Origin: Anisodus tanguticus
Lineage: Eukaryota > Streptophyta > Magnoliopsida > Solanales > Solanaceae
Direction: 5' to 3'
Length of the DNA: 64,000 nucleotides
Assembly: GCA_034509755.1 (NCBI GenBank)
Contig: CM067539.1
Span: 23,770,501-23,834,500 of the forward strand
Shown in pieces: positions 24,090 to 34,510 of this stretch. Positions within the stretch are counted from its first letter, which is position 1; the number at the start of each line of letters is the position of its first letter. The notes below the pieces were generated by a model. The model was not told where the DNA came from. It was given only the letters and a program-made list of their open reading frames with translations, and ran no database searches. A program made the position numbers and the translations under genes.

Positions 24090-24990
24090 TTTATGTCCAA
24101 TTTAGCAAAGAACTTCCGCATCGCAGCTCACCACAAGGGTCACGTTCCTGTTTTACATCAGTACAAAGACATCATCTTAACCTACAGGGTCCCAACCGCA
24201 TTATGTCTATGTAAAGACGGTGTTTCGACTCACAGAGTCACATTCTCACCCTCATCTTACATTGCCTATGTCCACACATTAACTTTTCCTCCAGATTGAG
24301 TTTGCAAGAACTTCAACATAGCGTTTCGACCTCAGGGTCACGTCATTTCGCATTACGTCTAGGCAGGGATGACATTTTGCTTCACGTCTGTACAAGGACG
24401 TCATCGCATTACGTCTGTGCAAGGACAATATTTTGTATCACGACTATACAAGGACGTCATCACATTACATATGGGAAAGGACGTCATTTGCACTACGTTT
24501 GTGCAAGGACGTTGCATCACATTTCGTTTGTGCAAGGACGATATTTCAATTCACAGGGTCATATTCTCATTTACCCATTATATTTCAGCAACACTAATTT
24601 TTATCTTAGCTCTAGTCCGCAGGAGTTTGAATCGGCAGGAGCTTCAACACAACGTGGAACTATCTCTTACAGCGAATCGATGACAATTTGCATTACGTCT
24701 GTACAACGATGTCATTACATTTCGTTTGCGTAAGGATGATATTTTGCATTACGTCTGTACAAGGACGCCATTCATCACGTCTGTGTAGGGACGTCACATC
24801 GCATTACGTCCGTGCAAGGACGTCATTTCAATTCACATTGTCGTATTCTCATTTACCCATTGTATTTCAGTAGTTACACACTAATTTTTTATCTTAGCTC
24901 AAGTCCGCAGGAGTTTGAATCGGCAAGAGCTTCAGGACAACGTGGAACTATCTCTTATAGCGAACCGATGCAATTTGTTGGAGAACTGGA
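24090..24990 (+). repeat. Minisatellite rich in GGACGTCAT words plus a larger duplicated block
   Basis: Short units of about 26-33 bp read like GCATTACGTCTGTGCAAGGACGTCAT. They repeat many times from about 24160 to 24830. A larger block (ATTTTTATCTTAGCTC, TCCGCAGGAGTTTGAATCGG, CAACGTGGAACTATCTCTTA) occurs twice, at about 24590-24690 and 24870-24975. No protein is convincing; the 145-, 104- and 84-residue frames follow the repeat period. Confidence 0.75.
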
Positions 24991-25271
24991 CTTCCCAACA
25001 AAGGTAAGCGGCCTACTTCGAACATCGTTTCGCTCTTTTCCAATATTTTGCCACATCTGCAACTAGTGTCATCATAACTCGATACTGGGGCGATATCTCT
25101 TGAATCTGCACCAATATTTGCTTCTCAATTTACCGATATCACAATTTCTTCTCCCTCGGTATTCTATCTCTACCCGTGTATCCCTAATCTTCGTTCAAGT
25201 CCCGATGATTAGGACAAAATTAGCTAATCAGTCAACTTCTTTATCCGAAAACTCTTTCATCGTCTCCAGCC

Positions 25272-25282
25272 AAAGAGGGGCA
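25272..25282 (+). other. Polypurine tract of the Ogre/Tat-like element
   Basis: AAAGAGGGGCA lies seven bases before the 3' LTR start (TGACACCC at 25289). Its purine-rich sequence and position fit the plus-strand primer of an LTR retrotransposon. Confidence 0.75.
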
Positions 25283-25288
25283 AGCTAT

Positions 25289-25375
25289 TGACACCCAATT
25301 TTATCCCCTCTCTTCCTATATTTGTTTGCGATTTTAAATATTTGACACCTCAAAATAATTTTAATATATATACTC
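25289..25375 (+). repeat. 3' LTR stub of the Ogre/Tat-like element
   Basis: These 87 bp match the first part of the 5' LTR at 13360 (TGACACCCAATTTTATCC, TTTGTTTGCGATTTTAAA, CACCTCAAAATAATTT). The match ends near 25375 in an ATAT tract. The next bases belong to a Tat-like gag matching 12576 onward. Confidence 0.85.
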
Positions 25376-26170
25376 AAGGGACGTTGAACGAGAACTTCAT
25401 AAATAGACCATGAGGTTCAGAAGGGTCCTTATCGGTGCCAGACATAGGCCTAGGGGGCAAGTACGGATGTCAACTAACCGGTAGCCGAGCATGCCTCGAA
25501 TAGATGAAGAACCACTCCCTAAAACCAAACAGAGGGTGGTCGAGGTTAACGTAGCCCTCGACTACAAGAACTTCATCGGCTACTAAGGCATCTTAACCGA
25601 GTTGTTAGTTAGAGGTACGATTGGGATCCACTCAGATGCAGACGCCTCAATGACCAAGTCAAAAGGGTTTCCGGACCCCTATAAGCGGTAACGGCCAACA
25701 ACAACTAAAAGAAATGGCCATTATCTGAGCAAGAGGAGTAGAGGGCGAGAAAATCGGCACCACCTCCCCCGTACTCAGCCATTGAACTTAGTGGGTTACT
25801 TGATGACTGACATGGGGGAGGGGGCACGTTGTACAATTTTTTTCTTATTTTTTTTGTTCTATAAGCAGGATCATTCTTTGTATATACACAATCAATCAAT
25901 CAAACAACTCAATTTTTATTTATCTTTATCATTTTACTTTATTTTATCCTTTATTTTTCTGTACTCAGCTGCATTCATGTTTCTTACCTCTTAGTTTACT
26001 CATATCACCGTCTTAACGCTTTCTGGAGTAGTTGGGAAACTCATTGCTGAAAATTAGAGTTCCGTTTTCAGCCAAAATCGCTTAAGTTAAGGAATTAATT
26101 TGTCTCACGATTTCGTAAGCCGATAAAACGGCTGAAAATAGAATTCCGGGCGAGAACACATGTGACATAC
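25376..26170 (+). mobile_element. Second Tat-like gag fragment plus LTR-like sequence
   Basis: Bases 25376-25553 repeat 12576-12753 closely (CAAGGGACGTTGAACGAG through GGTGGTCGAGGTTAACGTA). After a junction at about 25554 the sequence changes to CCTCGACTACAAGAACTTC and then an LTR-like stretch. That stretch has TCTATAAGCAGG at about 25858, a possible TATA box, followed by AATCAATCAATCAAACAACTC, typical of the transcribed start of gypsy LTRs. The outer limit near 26170 is a guess. Confidence 0.55.
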
Positions 26171-26855
26171 TTTTTAAACTGATCTCATTCTACTAAAAGT
26201 GGATAGCTTCGATTCATTATGGTTACTCTATACATACATCAAATGAAATTCTTAAAAGGAGACAATTTCTTCTAGTGATAATCCATTCTTTGATCCTATT
26301 GAAACACTTAAAATTCATAAATGTAAAACTTATTTGATACACTCATGAAAATTACGATGCACGAAGAAAAAAATCATAAAATTTGTGAGTGACAAATTTC
26401 TGATTACTTGGTTGCTTATGCACAGGGAGTTTCAAAAACCCGACAACTAGAAAAGAAGAGGAAAAGTCAAAGATGATAGCAAAACACAGAGAAAGTAATA
26501 GTACGTCGTGGATGGTAGAGTATAGGGATTGAACTAGTATAGAACTAAAATGAAAATTACTTTAAAAATGAATTATGTTGGGTGGACTAAAAATCAACCA
26601 AATATGAGATATGAAATTATTTTATGCCTAGTCTATAATATATCGAACGAGTTAGAAGATTCTGAAAAAAGACGTTTTAGCAGGGGCAATTTTTATGTTA
26701 CTTTTCTCGCATAGGCATAATTTCTATCAAAATCTTGTCTTGTGGTTTTTTTTGTTTTGCTGGGGTTTGGATCTAGTATCTCTGATTTTATAGACCAATA
26801 AATAAGGATATATTGGCCTACAAATTTTCATTAAATGAGAAGTAAAGACAAAAAC
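26171..26855. other. Spacer, no gene seen
   Basis: AT-rich sequence without a supported coding frame, repeat boundary or RNA gene. Confidence 0.5.
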
Positions 26856-27042
26856 TTTAATAGAATATTTTCTAATATTCTTTCATTAATTGTATTAATT
26901 GTATATCTCCTATTTTATATAGAATTATTCCTTTTGTAATTAAGTTAATTAGTTACCTAATTTGTATCAAAGTAAATATTCTTGTAACTTTATATATATT
27001 GTAAATCATTCATCAATAAAATCAAGGGAACATATTCTTTTA
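26856..27042 (+). repeat. 5' LTR of the Copia element
   Basis: It aligns along its length with the 3' LTR at 30243-30431. It begins TTTAATAGAATATTTTC (3' LTR: TGTAATAAAATATTTC) and ends CATATTCTTTTA, just before a PBS-like TGGTACCAG. Confidence 0.8.
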
Positions 27043-27289
27043 TGGTACCAGTAGCCTAAAACTACAAACCCTACCCTAGCCGCCGATACACCTTCTCGGT
27101 TGCCACTTTTTTTCCACGTAGGCACCTAGCCCACGTCGGAACCCTGGCCGCCAACCTCTCTCGGCCGCCCCCCTCTTTTCCCCGCGATGGGCACCCGGAT
27201 CTCACCCACCGAGTACTGCTAATCGTACATTTACCACCTAATCATAATTAAACATGGGCTAAGCCGAAAGAAAACTACGTGAAATCTTT

Positions 27290-27846
27290 ATACAAAAAAC
27301 CAACCATATGTATATAAGTACCCATACCAAGGCCAACAAGGCCATACAAGATCACTATCCACAGGACGCCTGTCTACAAGCCTCTAAGAGTAGCAACATC
27401 CAAAGGTCGGGACAAGGCCCCTCCATACCCATATATGCAAGAAAAAATGTACCGTACCAAAATTAGACCAACACTCTGAACAGGAGTGCTCCAAAAATCC
27501 GCTGGATCCGCAATCAACTAACGTGAACCGTCACCCTGCCTATGCGAACCTTCGGGCATGAAACGCAGCGTCCCCCGACAAAAGGGACGTCAGTACGATT
27601 GATGTACTGAGTATGTCAGACATGAATAATAACATACATGGATATAACAATAAACTGAAATATGAACAACCGACCAACAATAATTATCTCTAAGGGTCCT
27701 AATACATATGCCTAAATGTCATGCGCAATACGATATACATATACATCAGCCTCATCGGCATCTTCCTTACCATAACAGCCTCTGTGGCATCATACCATAT
27801 AATGGTTAATGAATGTATGCATGATGCAAATGCGATATACATATAC

Positions 27847-27897
<51 letters not shown>

Positions 27898-29218
27898 CCA
27901 CACATGGGCTCTTCCTGCCCATAACCGTCTCTGTGGGCATCAGGTTATATCGGCTACACATGGGCATCACATCATTTTGGCCTCATAGGACTCTTTCTTT
28001 ACGTGATAGTTTGTACCAGCTGCAGGTGGTGTGCGTATATAACGCCTTTCCCTTTCCTCATATCCCCTATATATATATAATATATACCGTATAGTAGTGT
28101 GCATAGCACAAATGAGTCCAGGGTAATATATGAATATAATACAAATAAAAATGCATGAATGACAATAAAACATTTTGAGTGACATAATATCTTTGTACCT
28201 TCGGCTAACACTGCGAATATAAACATTTTTTTCGTATGCCTCAATAAGGACTTAGGAACATATTTAGACATGCTTTTAACATATGAATCAATAACATGAA
28301 TATTCTTAACTACTAGGAATAGAATAATTTATGGAATAATATCACAGTTATACTTCGTTACATGGAACATGCCAAAAGAAAGAAATAATTTGCCTTAACA
28401 TACCTCGATTTACGATCCTGGAAATAACTACGACAGGTTAATCTCCCTTTAAATCCCAATCTCAAACCCACACTTAAAAAGTAGTAAAAATACGTTGTTG
28501 CATAATATTGAATCGGACAGGAGCAAAATTTATGTTTGCTACTGCCTCCGAATTGAAAATGTTGTTGCCTTATGATGGAATGAAACCATCAACTTCGAGC
28601 ATTCCAAAAGATGATTTCCAATTGTTGCCTTCTAATTTATGTTACTGTTTTAATCTTAAAGAATTGTCTAACTTAGGATGAAATGCCTCCAAATGGACTG
28701 TTTGTTGAACGTCCCAAAGCCTATATATAAACTCCCCCTTAAAAGATGCTTTAAGAGCCTTTAATGAATCCTAATCATCATGTCCTCCACTTAGCCAATC
28801 TTGGCGGTGGAGGGCTTAATTTGATGCCACATACCTTACATCATGCCACCTTGTCCAATTAATAAGTGACTTACTTTCGTATAATTTATCAATCACACAC
28901 ATAATTAATTCCGTGATCTCAATTCGCTTAAATCTTAATAACTTATAAGACGTTCATATACCCAATGTCATAATTTTGTGATACGACACTAGCCCATAAT
29001 CTCTTTGGCACACATCAAATTTATTTCTGATCCCCGTCGTCATACTTGTTACGTCCAAAATTATTTCGGGATTTTATCCCTTTATATACTAATCTCATTA
29101 TTAGCATACATAAATATAACATAAATTTTCCCAACGCTCGGATCTATTTACACACGCCTAGCGATTTTACATACGCCTAGCGATTCAAACAGTGACCCGA
29201 AAGTATGGGATGTTACAC
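27290..29218 (-). mobile_element. Reversed Ty3/gypsy LTR inserted in the Copia element
   Basis: On the minus strand it starts at 29218 with TGTAACATCCCATACTTTCG, a common start of chromovirus LTRs in Solanaceae. It runs through words such as CATACTCAGTACATCAATCG near 27600. The right end cuts into the Copia reverse transcriptase. The left limit was not found; 27290 is approximate and I saw no target duplication. An (AT)n tract lies inside. Confidence 0.6.
27838..27895. repeat. Microsatellite (CATATA / TA)n
   Basis: Alternating CATATACATATA passes into about 20 TA units ending at 27895. A short related ATATATAT tract lies near 28070. The tyrosine/isoleucine repeat frames here are artefacts. 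Confidence 0.95.
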
Positions 29219-29221
29219 AAT

Positions 29222-30199
29222 AGATCCGATCATTCTATGTTCATCTACAACAATGGTACACACATGACTTACCTATTATTATATGTTGATGACATCATGC
29301 TAACCACATCATCTGATGCTCTTCGCCGGTCCATTATATCTCTCATTTCCTCAGAGTTTGCTATGAAAGATCTGCGCCCCCTGAGTTATTTCTTGGGCAT
29401 CTCTGTCACTCGACATTCTGGCACCCTATTTCTATGTCATAAGAAGTACACCGAAGAGATCCTTGACCGTGCAGGCATGACATCTTGCAAACCATCCCAC
29501 ACGTCTATAGACACCAATTTCAAGCTCAACATTGATTCCGACCCTTCATATTCAGACCTGACTCACTATCGTAGCCTGGTTGGGGCCCTGCAGTACATCA
29601 CATTCACGAGACCAGACATATATTATGCCGTGCAACAAATCTACTTGCACATGCACAGTCCCACGAAAGCACACATGCATACCCTCAAATGTATTTTACG
29701 ATACGTCCAAGGCACATTTCACTTCAGATTACATCTATATAGGTCTTCGCTCACTGGTCTCACTGCTTATTCTGATGCTGACTGTGGTGGATGTCCTGAC
29801 ACCCAACGCTCCACGTCTGGTTAATGCATTTTCCTCGAAGATAACCTATTGTCTTGGTCTTCCAAAAGGCAACCTACACTATCCCGATCCAGTACAGAAG
29901 TAGAATATAGAGGTGTTGCCAATGTCGTCTCTGAGTCTTGTTGGATACGTAACCTTCTACTTGAGCTTCACTGCCCGATTCAAAAGGCAACACTAGTCTA
30001 CTGTGATAATATTAGTGCGATATATCTTTTCGACAATCCCGTCCAACATCAGCGCACTAAACACATTGAGATGGACATTCATTTCGTTAGCGAAAAAGTG
30101 ACTCGTGTTCAAGTTCGTGCCCTTCATGTTCCTTTCAGATATCAAATTGTCGACATCTTCACCAAAAGACTTTCACGCATACTATTTGATGATTTTTGA
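29222..30199 (+). pseudogene. Copia reverse transcriptase end and RNase H, broken
   Basis: It starts inside RT at NRSDHSMFIYN and keeps the catalytic box YVDDIML (about 29285). AMKDLRPLSYFLGI, HKKYTEEILDRAGMTSCKP, LVGALQYITFTRPDI and CILRYVQGTFHF follow. The RNase H has AYSDADCGGCPDT, SRSSTEVEYRGVA and LVYCDNISAIYL, so its acidic residues are still there. It ends IVDIFTKRLSRILFDDF just before the PPT. A stop at 29822 breaks it after RSTSG. The N-terminal half of pol is missing, replaced by the gypsy LTR. Confidence 0.9.
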
Positions 30200-30242
30200 G
30201 TCAGTCTCAGTGTTCGAGAACCTTCCGCTTCGACTGTGGGGG

Positions 30243-30431
30243 TGTAATAAAATATTTCTCAATATTCTTTCATTAATTGTATTATTTGTATATTTCCTAT
30301 TTTAGGTAGAATTATAATCCTTTTGTAATTAGGTTAATTAGTTACCTAGTTTGTATCAAAATAAATATTCTTATAACTTTATATATATTGTAAATCATTG
30401 ATTAATAAAATTAAGATAGCATATTCATTTA
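30243..30431 (+). repeat. 3' LTR of the Copia element
   Basis: It begins TGTAATAAAATATTTC right after the PPT ACTGTGGGGG and ends CATATTCATTTA. It matches 26856-27042. Confidence 0.8.
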
Positions 30432-30582
30432 TATTTAACACCCCTAACTATGTCAATCTGAAAAATGATCCTTCTGAGTTCTGAGTATAAATGGGCCTTT
30501 GGAAAGTCAAGACCACATTGAAATTGAAATAAAGAGAGTAAATAAATATGAAAGGCTTTTTGGCTGACATAATTGAATGGCC

Positions 30583-33500
30583 TTTAGCTGGCTAGTGGGC
30601 CGGGATCGGGTCTGGCGGGGTCGGGTTGGGTCGGGGCGGGACGGGTGAAGGGGGCGGGATCGGGGCTGGCGGGGTCAGGCGGGATCGGGTTTGGCGGGAC
30701 CCGCCGAAGTCCCGTCCAGATCCCGTCGAAATCGGGTCGGGGGCAGGATCATTATCGAGTTCCGGCGTGTTTTCCTTTTTTTTTTTCTTCTAATAACATA
30801 TGTATAAAAAAAACTCAATAATTAAACAAGACAAGATAGTGTAATAAAAACATCCCAAGGCTATTTTTGTGTCTCTTATATTATTTAATAGACATATGAT
30901 TTTTTTGTAACACAAATACAATTGTCGAAATTGCAACTTTGTGATGTTGTCCAAAAGTTGCAAATTACATAATAAAATTGCAATTAAAAAAATTACATTC
31001 TGAAAAAAACCTGTTCTAATTTCTTGATAATTTCCTGTGGTTCTTCGGTTGGAATTGGTATTTGTTGGTCAAAATTGATCCACGTCGCTTCCACCACCTT
31101 CGGATAAGAGTTAGTTGTAGTTTTCGTCTTCTTCTTCGTTGATCTCCGGTTTACCGCACCTTCTCCGCTCCGCTCGTATCCAATCTCTGAATAATACTGC
31201 AATTTACAAGCTATCTCCGGCTAATGAGTGTCTGTGGTCTCCTATTTGATATCTGCCGGCAGAAAAAGCGCTTTCAGACGCAGTTGATGACGCTTGAATG
31301 TTCAAAACATCTCGGGCCATCATTGAAAGTGTCGGAAAGGCCTTCTCATTCCCCCTCCAGTATTTCAGCAAGTCTTCACGTTCATCTTCATTGAGAACTT
31401 CTTGGTACGGTACAGAACCCTGCAAAACAAAAATATCAAACTCGTTAATTTGGTTAGTAGCGGTACGACCGCACATTATATTTCTGAGGCTTTCAATACT
31501 AGCCGCTGAAACAACATGTCTTTTGTGAGGTTGTGTTGAAGATGAAGAAGATGGTATGGAAGCGGGTAGGTTACTAGCACTTTCTTGTTGGTAAAACCTA
31601 TATTTTTTTTTGCATTGGTCTTCTACGCTAGACAACACTTCTTCTTTAGTTTGTTCAATAGATGGTGGGTGATTTAGATTTTTTGGACTTGGAGGTGGTA
31701 GTACTTCTATACAATCGTAAATAGTTTCAATAAGTGATTTAGTACCGTCTATTTTAATAGTCGGATTTAATACAACACCAATAATATAAATAGTGGGAAT
31801 AGGAATAAAATATTTTTTTTATTTTGATAAACATTTTTTAATAGCTGCAATATAAGCTGGTTTTTCCATATATTCACTACGTAATAAAAATATTAGAGTT
31901 ATATAAAACAACATAGTTGAAATAGTAGGATAATATATACCGAAAAATTCTTTTGTTGCTTGAAAAAATTTCTCTAAAAATACAATAAGTTCGGAAATTT
32001 TTACCCAATCACTATCTACAACAATATAAGCTGGATTTTGATTATGAGAGTTAAAAAATAAAGTTATAGGTTTTCTATAGTCATAAGCAACAAGTAGTTG
32101 CTCGTATAAAGAATTTCACATAGTGGATACTTCTTCTGGAATTTTTCTATAAGGTAGTCCACAATCGTGACAAGTTTTTTTATATTCTTTTCTTCATTTT
32201 ACTTTATTACTTTTAAAAATAAAGTTTATAACAAATTGTATTTTACTAAGAATGTCTTCAAAAAGTGATAGACCATCCTTTACAATTAAGTTATATATAT
32301 GGCACGCGCATTTTATATGAAAATGATCTGGAAAAGATGGAGTTAAACTATTTTTTAAAATTGTAATAGCGTAATTGTTAGAAGAAGCGTTATCTAATGT
32401 AATAGTCATAATTTTATCAGTTATTCCGTAATAATCGCACACTTGATAAATATTTTATGCAATAAAAGTACCAGTGTGCCTATCATCTATATATCTATAC
32501 GCTAAGATACATTTTTGCATAGACCATTTATAATCTATCCAATGACAAGTTACCGTTAAATAATCATGGTTGTTAGTACTACGACCTATATCAGACGTGA
32601 TAGATACTTTGCCATTAAAATGATATAATGAATAACGTAAATATTGTTGATATTCATGTGCGAATTTAAATACATCTCTCTTAACAGTTGATCTAGAAAA
32701 ACCGTTAAAAGCTTTATATATATCTCTAATGTAATGAATAAAACTGAGAGATGAAGGAAATGAAAAAGGCAAACCCTCCACAACAACTAATTTTGATATT
32801 GCTTCCCTATCTCTATGTTTATTATATTTAGGGCCTACAATTCCCCCCATCATAGGGTTAATTTGACCATGTACTTGGTCCGGGACAGTATCAGTATGTG
32901 AACCTTGTCCCGATGGAGCGGGCGTTTGCGCACCCAGTTTTGAAGCCTGGTATTGGGCATACCTAGCTGGATGAGCCCTTACTACGTGTCTCATTAAACC
33001 CCCCATCCCACCGTGACCTTTTCCAATTTTAAATTTTAAAACATCTTTACAAATTTTACATCTAGCTACTTGATTCTCTACGTCCCTATAAAAAAATATC
33101 CATGCATCTGATTTTAATGGTCGTTTTGCTGGACCTCGTCTCATACTAGTGGGAATATGAGGCATTTCAGTTGAAGGTGCACTGGTGGGTGTGTTGTCAT
33201 CAACATTAGTGGGTGTATCATCTAGATTATCGTCTAAATTAAAGTCTTCTTGAGTTCCAGAAAATAGCTCATCGTCTAAATCTAATGGTATTGTAGGAAA
33301 ATGTTCAGTATCAACAAAATCATCCTGTGTAAGAATAGGATGACTAGAAGAAGTACCCTTGCCCTTGTTGCCCCTACTAGAAGAAGCACCCTTACCCTTA
33401 AACATACCTCTTAATCCTTCCATTTTAATTATGATAATAATAATTAAAGATAATAAAATTAAGTGCGCTAAATAAAATAAACATGCAATAATAATTTAAT

Positions 33501-34065
33501 GAATGAACGAATGTACCAAACGCCGACGTAACGTCGACGTGTAATCGAGAGGTTGAAAATTGAAACTTTGCTCGATGAAAGATCCTCAAGCTAGTTGCCA
33601 ACTTCACTCCCAATTCCCAAATGAATAAATAAAATTGAATATTTAGTAAACAATGTAGACTTGTAGAGATATATATTGAGAGATTGTAGGAAGATTTGTG
33701 AGAAAGATGAAGAGAAAATGAGTTATTTATAGTTGGAAAATTGGGTTAAAGTGTAAATATAATAACTTATGGGTTAAAAATAAATATTAAGGGGTAGGGG
33801 GTTGGGGGAGGGGAGGAGGCCAAAAATGGCCGTTGCACAACGGCCAAAATGTAAAATGATCATTGGTGCAACGGTTATTTTTGCAAATGGGGGGTTACGG
33901 GCGGGATCGGGGCGGGATCGGGATCGGGATTGGCGGGCCGGGACGGGTCGGGACGAGACATTGTCCCGTCTTGGTTCGAATTCCAATACCAATTTTTTTT
34001 TACTACTCGGGTTCGGGGCGGTGTCGGGGCGGGACCGGGCCGTCCCGGCCCACTGGCCAGCTCTA
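30583..34065 (-). mobile_element. hAT element copy 2 (3483 bp), TSD GAATGGCC
   Basis: The left TIR is TTTAGCTGGCTAGTGGGCC (first bases mutated). The right TIR, read inward, is TAGAGCTGGCCAGTGGGCC. Exact 8-bp duplications GAATGGCC flank it (30575-30582 and 34066-34073). Both ends hold GC-rich CGGGATCGGG-like arrays (30597-30750 and 33897-34050). A palindromic motif GGCCGTTGCACAACGGCC lies at 33828-33845. The transposase reads on the minus strand and is the most complete of the three copies, though with several stops. Confidence 0.95.
30993..33423 (-). pseudogene. hAT transposase (BED finger / hATC), copy 2, several nonsense changes
   Basis: The first 322 residues (33423-32458) are open. They comprise an acidic, Thr/Asp-rich leader, a BED zinc finger at about residues 104-155 (Cys122, Cys125, His146, His151) and the start of the RNase H-like core with SITSDIGRST and YLTVTCHWIDYKW. 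A TAA at 32455-32457 breaks the frame where copy 3 has a Lys codon. It continues in frame with TLDNASSNNYAI (second acidic site), then has a TGA at 32194 (Arg codon in copy 3), another near 32120 and a break near 31840. The hATC block (RGNEKAFPTLSMMARDVL, SSTASESAFSAGR, HSLAGDSL) lies in 31638-31204. The tail ends QEIIKKLEQVFFRM at 30993. Plant Daysleeper/Ricesleeper-type hAT transposases share this order. Confidence 0.92.
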
Positions 34066-34186
34066 GAATGGCCTAACAAATTTGAAAAGCCTTATTAAAG
34101 TGAGCAGCAAAGGCAATCAATAGAAGAAAAAAACAAAAAAAATATGTGTTTTCTCGTTACAAAAGGATCCATGGAAAAGACAAGAG

Positions 34187-34253
34187 GTTCAATTCTTGTA
34201 CGACTTGCATCCCCATGCAAAAGATAGGTTCAATTCTTGTACGACTTGCATCC
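34187..34253 (+). repeat. Short tandem duplication
   Basis: GGTTCAATTCTTGTACGACT plus TGCATCCC occurs twice with a 38-bp period (34187 and 34225), separated by CATGCAAAAGATA. Confidence 0.85.
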
Positions 34254-34267
34254 CAGGTTAGGTGTAA

Positions 34268-34465
34268 ATTAATAGATTTTTTTTTATTTTTCATTCCGGT
34301 GTTTGTTATTCATATTGAAACTTGACTATATTCTGATTCGCGCTGCGTAGGGTCTCATTCGGGAAAACGCTCCTTATCAAAGATTTTTTCATACCCAAGA
34401 CTCGAATCCGCCTCTGATTAAGGAAGGAGCAGCTTCATTCGATGCACCATATCCTTTGATGGTAA
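34268..34465 (-). mobile_element. SINE-like element, minus strand
   Basis: On the minus strand the head reads GGTGCATCGAATGAAGCTGC and the box B-like word is GGATTCGAGTCTTGGG. The middle has AAGGAGCGTTTTCCC and GAGACCCTACGCAGCGCG, which I recall from Solanaceae SINEs. It ends in an A-rich tail, seen as the T run at 34268-34281. No clear target duplication was found. Confidence 0.6.
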
Positions 34466-34510
34466 TGAAAATTTTACATAGTGTAGAGAACATATAAGAG
34501 ATATTTATAT

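Larger units (their letters stand above)
13360..25375 (+). mobile_element. Ogre/Tat-like gypsy element, internally deleted, 3' LTR truncated
   Basis: The element has a long 5' LTR (13360-17727), a primer binding site 3 bp later, a decayed gag-protease, an integrase tail, tandem repeats in the 3' untranslated region, a PPT and 87 bp of a 3' LTR that starts with the same TGACACCCAATTTTATCC. Very long LTRs, this PBS type and a gag resembling PKFDMFDGTGDPR / CDKLVGVGK fit the Ogre/Tat lineage. The domain order stops before RT: the region between the pre-RT linker and the integrase C-terminus is deleted at about 22700. The element is non-autonomous and dead. Confidence 0.85.
26856..30431 (+). mobile_element. 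Copia element with short LTRs, internally deleted and carrying a reversed gypsy LTR
   Basis: The 5' LTR (26856-27042) and 3' LTR (30243-30431) share most of their length: TTCTTTCATTAATTGTATTA, TTAGTTACCTA, GTATCAAA, TTTATATATATTGTAAATCA. Right after the 5' LTR, TGGTACCAGTAGCC (27043) resembles a tRNA-Met PBS. ACTGTGGGGG just before 30243 is the PPT. Gag, protease, integrase and the front of RT are missing. The ends do not show a clear target duplication. A related copy lies at 61573-64000 on the other strand. Confidence 0.8.

Noticed and set aside
23320..24990. CRISPR-like array
   Set aside because: Repeat units are degenerate, spacers are not unique and equal in length, and the context is a plant retrotransposon 3' region.
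24296..25066. Frames of 145, 104 and 84 residues
   Set aside because: They follow the minisatellite period in the 3' untranslated region; all frames look alike because of the repeat.
27699..27924. Tyr/Ile repeat frames
   Set aside because: They are translations of a CATATA/TA microsatellite.
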